A stretch of DNA of 9,004 nt from Akkermansiaceae bacterium (GTDB taxonomy: Bacteria; Verrucomicrobiota; Verrucomicrobiia; Verrucomicrobiales; Akkermansiaceae): the NCBI GenBank assembly GCA_023300065.1, contig JALZWJ010000234.1, positions 1 through 9,004 of the forward strand, written 5' to 3'. Below the pieces are notes generated by a model. That model worked only from the letters and a program-made list of their open reading frames with translations, was not told where the DNA came from and did not search any database. Every line of letters starts with the position of its first letter. The stretch's first letter is position 1. Made by a program: the position numbers and the translations under genes. Below are positions 6,400 through 9,004 of the stretch, piece by piece.

Positions 6400-8319
6400 T
6401 TATTTCTTATAAAACCGCAACACGAACATTTCTGCTAACAGAAACAAGAAGGCTGCAATGGCAAACCATTTCCAAAATTCGTTTATTGTATTGTCTTTAA
6501 CTATATTTTCAAAAAGTTCAGGGATGCTGTCAAAACTCGAAACACCTTCCCAGTCTTCTGGTAATGCGTATTGTAAAATACTTTCGTCACGAGAATAATT
6601 AAAACTAACGTTCTCAATAAAATCTTCATCCTTAAGTACTGCATAAGTGCTCGCAAGGTCTGGTGTTTCGTCTGTCGTGATCGTCACTTTATTTGCCCCC
6701 GCTACTTGTAAAGGTATAAAACTAGCCACACTATCTTTAAGTGTAATTGTTTGGTCTTGTTGTAACTTGTTAGGGACGGCAAACGTATTCGGTTTTCCTA
6801 TGGTGTAATATAGTTTTGGCAAGGGTAAACTTTGCAGAGACATATTATATAGGGTAGGGACAATTAAAGGTGAGCTCTTGAAGTTGGTTATTTCCGAAGC
6901 AAAAGGAGCCGTGCTTAAAAAGTGATTGCCTTTTTGTACAATAAACGGCTTTCCATCTTCAAAAGATAGTGCAGCAGCATTTGTGCCTGCCAACTCATAA
7001 AACGAACTCGCCTTTGGGTATTGAAAATTCACTACGCGCTTTTCAAAAACGTCTTTATATAAAGGATGGTCAAAAGCGATTTTAGTAATCTGTTTTTCTG
7101 CGGAAATGCGCTCTCCCATAGTTCCCAGCTTTAAGCTATTGAGTAAGGTGTTGTAGGTGTTGATAGAAGCATTTGCCGAAGGGATAATAAAAATACTACC
7201 ACCATTTTCTGAAAACGAGCGAAGGGCAGCAGTTAAAGGTGCAGGGATATTGTCTAGCTCATTAAGAATGATGAAATTTTGTTTCGGGATCGCATTATAG
7301 TCGAGATTCTTATGGGATTGCGGCGTAAAGTTAAATTGAGTACTATTAAATAAACGGCTAATAAAACCACCAGCACCTTGATTAATAGCAAGCACGTTTA
7401 CTTTATTTGCTTCGTTAAGGCTAAAGTAAAGTGTGTTATCATAATTCATGTTAGGATCGTTAATCACGATGCGACCATCTATCGCATTGTCCTTGTCTAA
7501 CTCAAAATCGACCGATACGGTTGCACTTTCTGTAAATTCTGCTGTAGTTTTTGCTACAAGTACTTCTTTATTGTAAAGCGATACAGGAATCGCTTCGTTA
7601 CTACCTTGAGCCGTTATACGTGCTTCGAGGGTAAGTTTTGAAGCGTCTTTACCTTTTATATAAACAGTGTCTATCGTTATATTTTGCTTTCGCTCTGGTG
7701 ATAGCGCAACGGCATTTACCTTAAGATCTTCTGGTATAGAAGGGAAGGCCTCTTTTAATTGAAAATCTGAGATGTAAATTAGTCGTTTTTCTGCGCCCGT
7801 ATTTTTAGAAAACAATTGCTCCGCTTTTAAAACAACTTGCTTAGGTGTTAATTGTTTAAAGCTGTAATCTGTTTGCAGTATTTTTGTCTGAAACGTTTTT
7901 AAAGTGACGTCTCTGTTAACATTATCGTTAGTGAACCAGGTTACTTTTTCTTCTCCTGGTAACTCATACAAACCTTGCATAGCACGCTGTAGTAATGGAC
8001 CATCAGGACCTTTGGCTTGCATACTAAAAGAGTTGTCTAGGAAAACAACGGTTTCTTTGTTGGTGTTGAGTGCTGTTTTTGATGCCGAGAAGGGTTGTGC
8101 AAATGCCAGAACCAAACACGCAATGACTGCCATTCTTAACAATAAGGTAAGCCACTTTTTTAGTTGCGAACTTTTACGCGTCTGGATGTTTACTTTTTTA
8201 AGAAAAGCAACATTGGTAAATTCAGTTTTCTGAAATTTTCGTAACTGAAAAAGGTGAATAATAATAGGAATGAGCAGTAGAAGAAGTGCGTAAAGTAATT
8301 CTGGATGTTTAAACTGCAT
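6400..8319 (-). CDS. BatA-domain / vWA-like membrane protein (Flavobacteriia type)
   Basis: A 639-residue protein starting at ATG 8319-8317. Layout: membrane helix about 7-24 (LLYALLLLLIPIIIHLFQL) opening a BatA N-terminal domain (to about 80) that includes the TNVAFLKK segment, a second helix about 57-75, then a von Willebrand A-like domain with a partial MIDAS motif VVFLDNSFSM (D95, S97, S99). The middle (about 215-300) is beta-rich, and about 305-390 resembles a class I glutamine amidotransferase-like Rossmann fold (VNVLAINQG; NFIILNELDNIPAPLTAALRSF; GGSIFIIPS) with no obvious catalytic triad. A final helix (about 617-635) anchors the C-terminus, which ends in lysines. This is the large BatA-domain protein found in many Flavobacteriia, where a dihydroorotase gene commonly lies next to it, as here. 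Its exact role is not established; most of the protein should face the periplasm. It is complete, with no frameshift. Confidence 0.9.
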   Translation of the reverse strand: MQFKHPELLYALLLLLIPIIIHLFQLRKFQKTEFTNVAFLKKVNIQTRKSSQLKKWLTLLLRMAVIACLVLAFAQPFSASKTALNTNKETVVFLDNSFSMQAKGPDGPLLQRAMQGLYELPGEEKVTWFTNDNVNRDVTLKTFQTKILQTDYSFKQLTPKQVVLKAEQLFSKNTGAEKRLIYISDFQLKEAFPSIPEDLKVNAVALSPERKQNITIDTVYIKGKDASKLTLEARITAQGSNEAIPVSLYNKEVLVAKTTAEFTESATVSVDFELDKDNAIDGRIVINDPNMNYDNTLYFSLNEANKVNVLAINQGAGGFISRLFNSTQFNFTPQSHKNLDYNAIPKQNFIILNELDNIPAPLTAALRSFSENGGSIFIIPSANASINTYNTLLNSLKLGTMGERISAEKQITKIAFDHPLYKDVFEKRVVNFQYPKASSFYELAGTNAAALSFEDGKPFIVQKGNHFLSTAPFASEITNFKSSPLIVPTLYNMSLQSLPLPKLYYTIGKPNTFAVPNKLQQDQTITLKDSVASFIPLQVAGANKVTITTDETPDLASTYAVLKDEDFIENVSFNYSRDESILQYALPEDWEGVSSFDSIPELFENIVKDNTINEFWKWFAIAAFLFLLAEMFVLRFYKK

Positions 8320-8340
8320 GTGCTGATTTCAAATATTATT

Positions 8341-8348
8341 CAAAGATA
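8341..8348 (-). promoter_or_regulatory. Bacteroidota-type -7 promoter box upstream of the BatA-domain gene
   Basis: On the minus strand the sequence TATCTTTG fits the Bacteroidota -7 consensus TAnnTTTG exactly. It lies 21 bases before the ATG at 8319 and would place the transcript start near 8335, giving a short A/T-rich leader with no Shine-Dalgarno, as is usual in this phylum. The -33 TTG partner is not at the best distance (a TTG ends only 12 bases upstream), which lowers confidence. Confidence 0.4.
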
Positions 8349-8368
8349 GAAAAATGCATGCAATTGGG

Positions 8369-8830
8369 TTACTTCTTAATCGTAAAACTAAATATTGCTC
8401 CTTTACCAGGTTCTAAGTTGACTTTAATCTCGCCACCTAGTTTGGTGATAATAAATTTTACGGTGGTTAAGCCTATTCCAGTTCCTTTTTCACCAAACCT
8501 ATCTGCATCTTCCTCAGATTTAAATAACTCAAACATTAATTCTTGTTTATCCTTATGTATACCCACTATATTAACTTTAACCTGAAAATGATAATAATCT
8601 TGTGCCACAGAAAAGGCAATGGTTACTTGAGGAGTCTTATTTTGATTATCTTTTAAGGAGTAACCTACTAGACTCAAAAATATTTGAAATAGCGCCGCAC
8701 GGTTTGCGCGCAAAAAAAACATCCTCATTGGGGTGCTATCATGCAAACATAAGTTATACAGACGTTTACGTAATATCGCGAATGTAGATTTTTGTTTTTT
8801 AGAAAAAGTATCATAATCAGGAGTTGCTTT
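8369..8830 (-). pseudogene. Histidine kinase ATPase-domain remnant (C-terminal HATPase_c)
   Basis: The open leftward frame has no convincing ATG start: candidates are TTG 8746 or ATG 8728, both inside the domain, and a stop closes the frame at 8833-8831. The C-terminal 110 or so residues align by eye with a sensor kinase ATP-binding domain: RANRAALFQIFLSLVGYSLK at the N box, VKVNIVGIHKDKQELMFELF at the G1/F region, GTGIGLTTVKFIITKLGGEI at G2, then GAIFSFTIKK and stop. The N box lacks its asparagines (S and Y instead), and G1 reads VNIVGI for DNGIGI, losing the ATP-contacting aspartate; several of these changes are single-base steps. Upstream, frame -1 holds NESLIKTYNQITEVRYKK (down to about 8831) and would fuse in frame if a run of five A had six, hinting at a frameshift. 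Most likely a 5'-truncated, decaying kinase gene; a divergent non-catalytic domain is the alternative. Confidence 0.55.
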
Positions 8831-8878
8831 TTATAGCGGACTTCAGTTATTTGATTATAGGTTTTAATTAAAGACTCA

Positions 8879-8910
8879 TTCAGAACATTATAGCTTACGT
8901 TCAGAACATT
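8879..8910. repeat. Short tandem-spaced direct repeat, TTCAGAACATT x2
   Basis: The 11-mer TTCAGAACATT occurs at 8879-8889 and 8900-8910, exactly 21 bases apart. On the minus strand each copy reads NVLN in the frame that leads into the kinase remnant (NVLNVSYNVLNES), so it may be an in-frame seven-codon duplication in the former coding region rather than a regulatory site. Nothing else could be assigned between 8920 and 9004, which is A/T-rich with stops in all frames examined. Confidence 0.45.
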
Positions 8911-9004
8911 TCCCGCTGTTTAAAAACTTGTTACTATTACATTCGTAGAAGGCACATCACAAAATATATTTGAATTATACCGATTTTAATTTTTATTTGG
9001 TAGT

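Noticed and set aside
7904..8233. Rightward 109-residue frame opposite the BatA-domain gene
   Set aside because: It is the antisense of a clearly coding vWA/BatA region; no ribosome site or recognisable motif.

Overview
The window joins DNA from two unrelated bacteria, and the seam is at about position 6118-6126. To its left (1-~6123) the DNA is GC-rich (33 and 36 G/C of 60 in the lines starting 5941 and 6061) and carries a compact haem/lipid A gene run whose proteins and order suggest a Verrucomicrobia-type Gram-negative bacterium (perhaps Opitutae/Puniceicoccales, an inference from gene style only). To its right (~6124-9004) the DNA is AT-rich (22 of 60 in the line starting 6241) and carries genes typical of Flavobacteriia (Bacteroidota): a BatA-domain membrane protein, a dihydroorotase-family gene and a histidine-kinase remnant.

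Left part. A membrane-anchored protein (249-1, leftward, cut by the window edge) diverges from lpxB (358-1488). lpxB overlaps a single-pass membrane protein with a degenerate peptidase M28-like domain (1485-2321). Then comes a tetrapyrrole run: a CcsA/HemX-like membrane protein (2395-3165), hemA (3165-4178), hemC (4184-5104) and a cobA-hemD fusion (5101 on). Three junctions overlap by 1 or 4 bases, so the genes are probably cotranscribed and translationally coupled. HemA makes glutamate-1-semialdehyde from glutamyl-tRNA, HemC makes hydroxymethylbilane, and the fusion should close the ring (HemD) and methylate uroporphyrinogen III towards sirohaem/B12 (CobA).

Seam. The cobA-hemD reading frame keeps the whole SUMT half and about the first 80 residues of HemD, then runs into the antisense strand of a flavobacterial dihydroorotase gene, itself cut after about 85 codons. 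Two housekeeping genes of different origin are broken mid-domain at one point with an abrupt composition change. This looks like an assembly, cloning or amplification chimera rather than biology, and gene order across 6120 should not be trusted.

Right part, all leftward: a decayed histidine-kinase ATPase domain (8830-8369), a BatA/vWA-like membrane protein (8319-6400) behind a Bacteroidota-type promoter box, and the dihydroorotase start (6375-6121). I found no mobile element, CRISPR array, RNA gene or convincing new system. The points most worth attention are the seam, the short HemA, the metal-ligand-lacking dihydroorotase N-terminus, the zinc-ligand-lacking M28-like protein and the decayed kinase.
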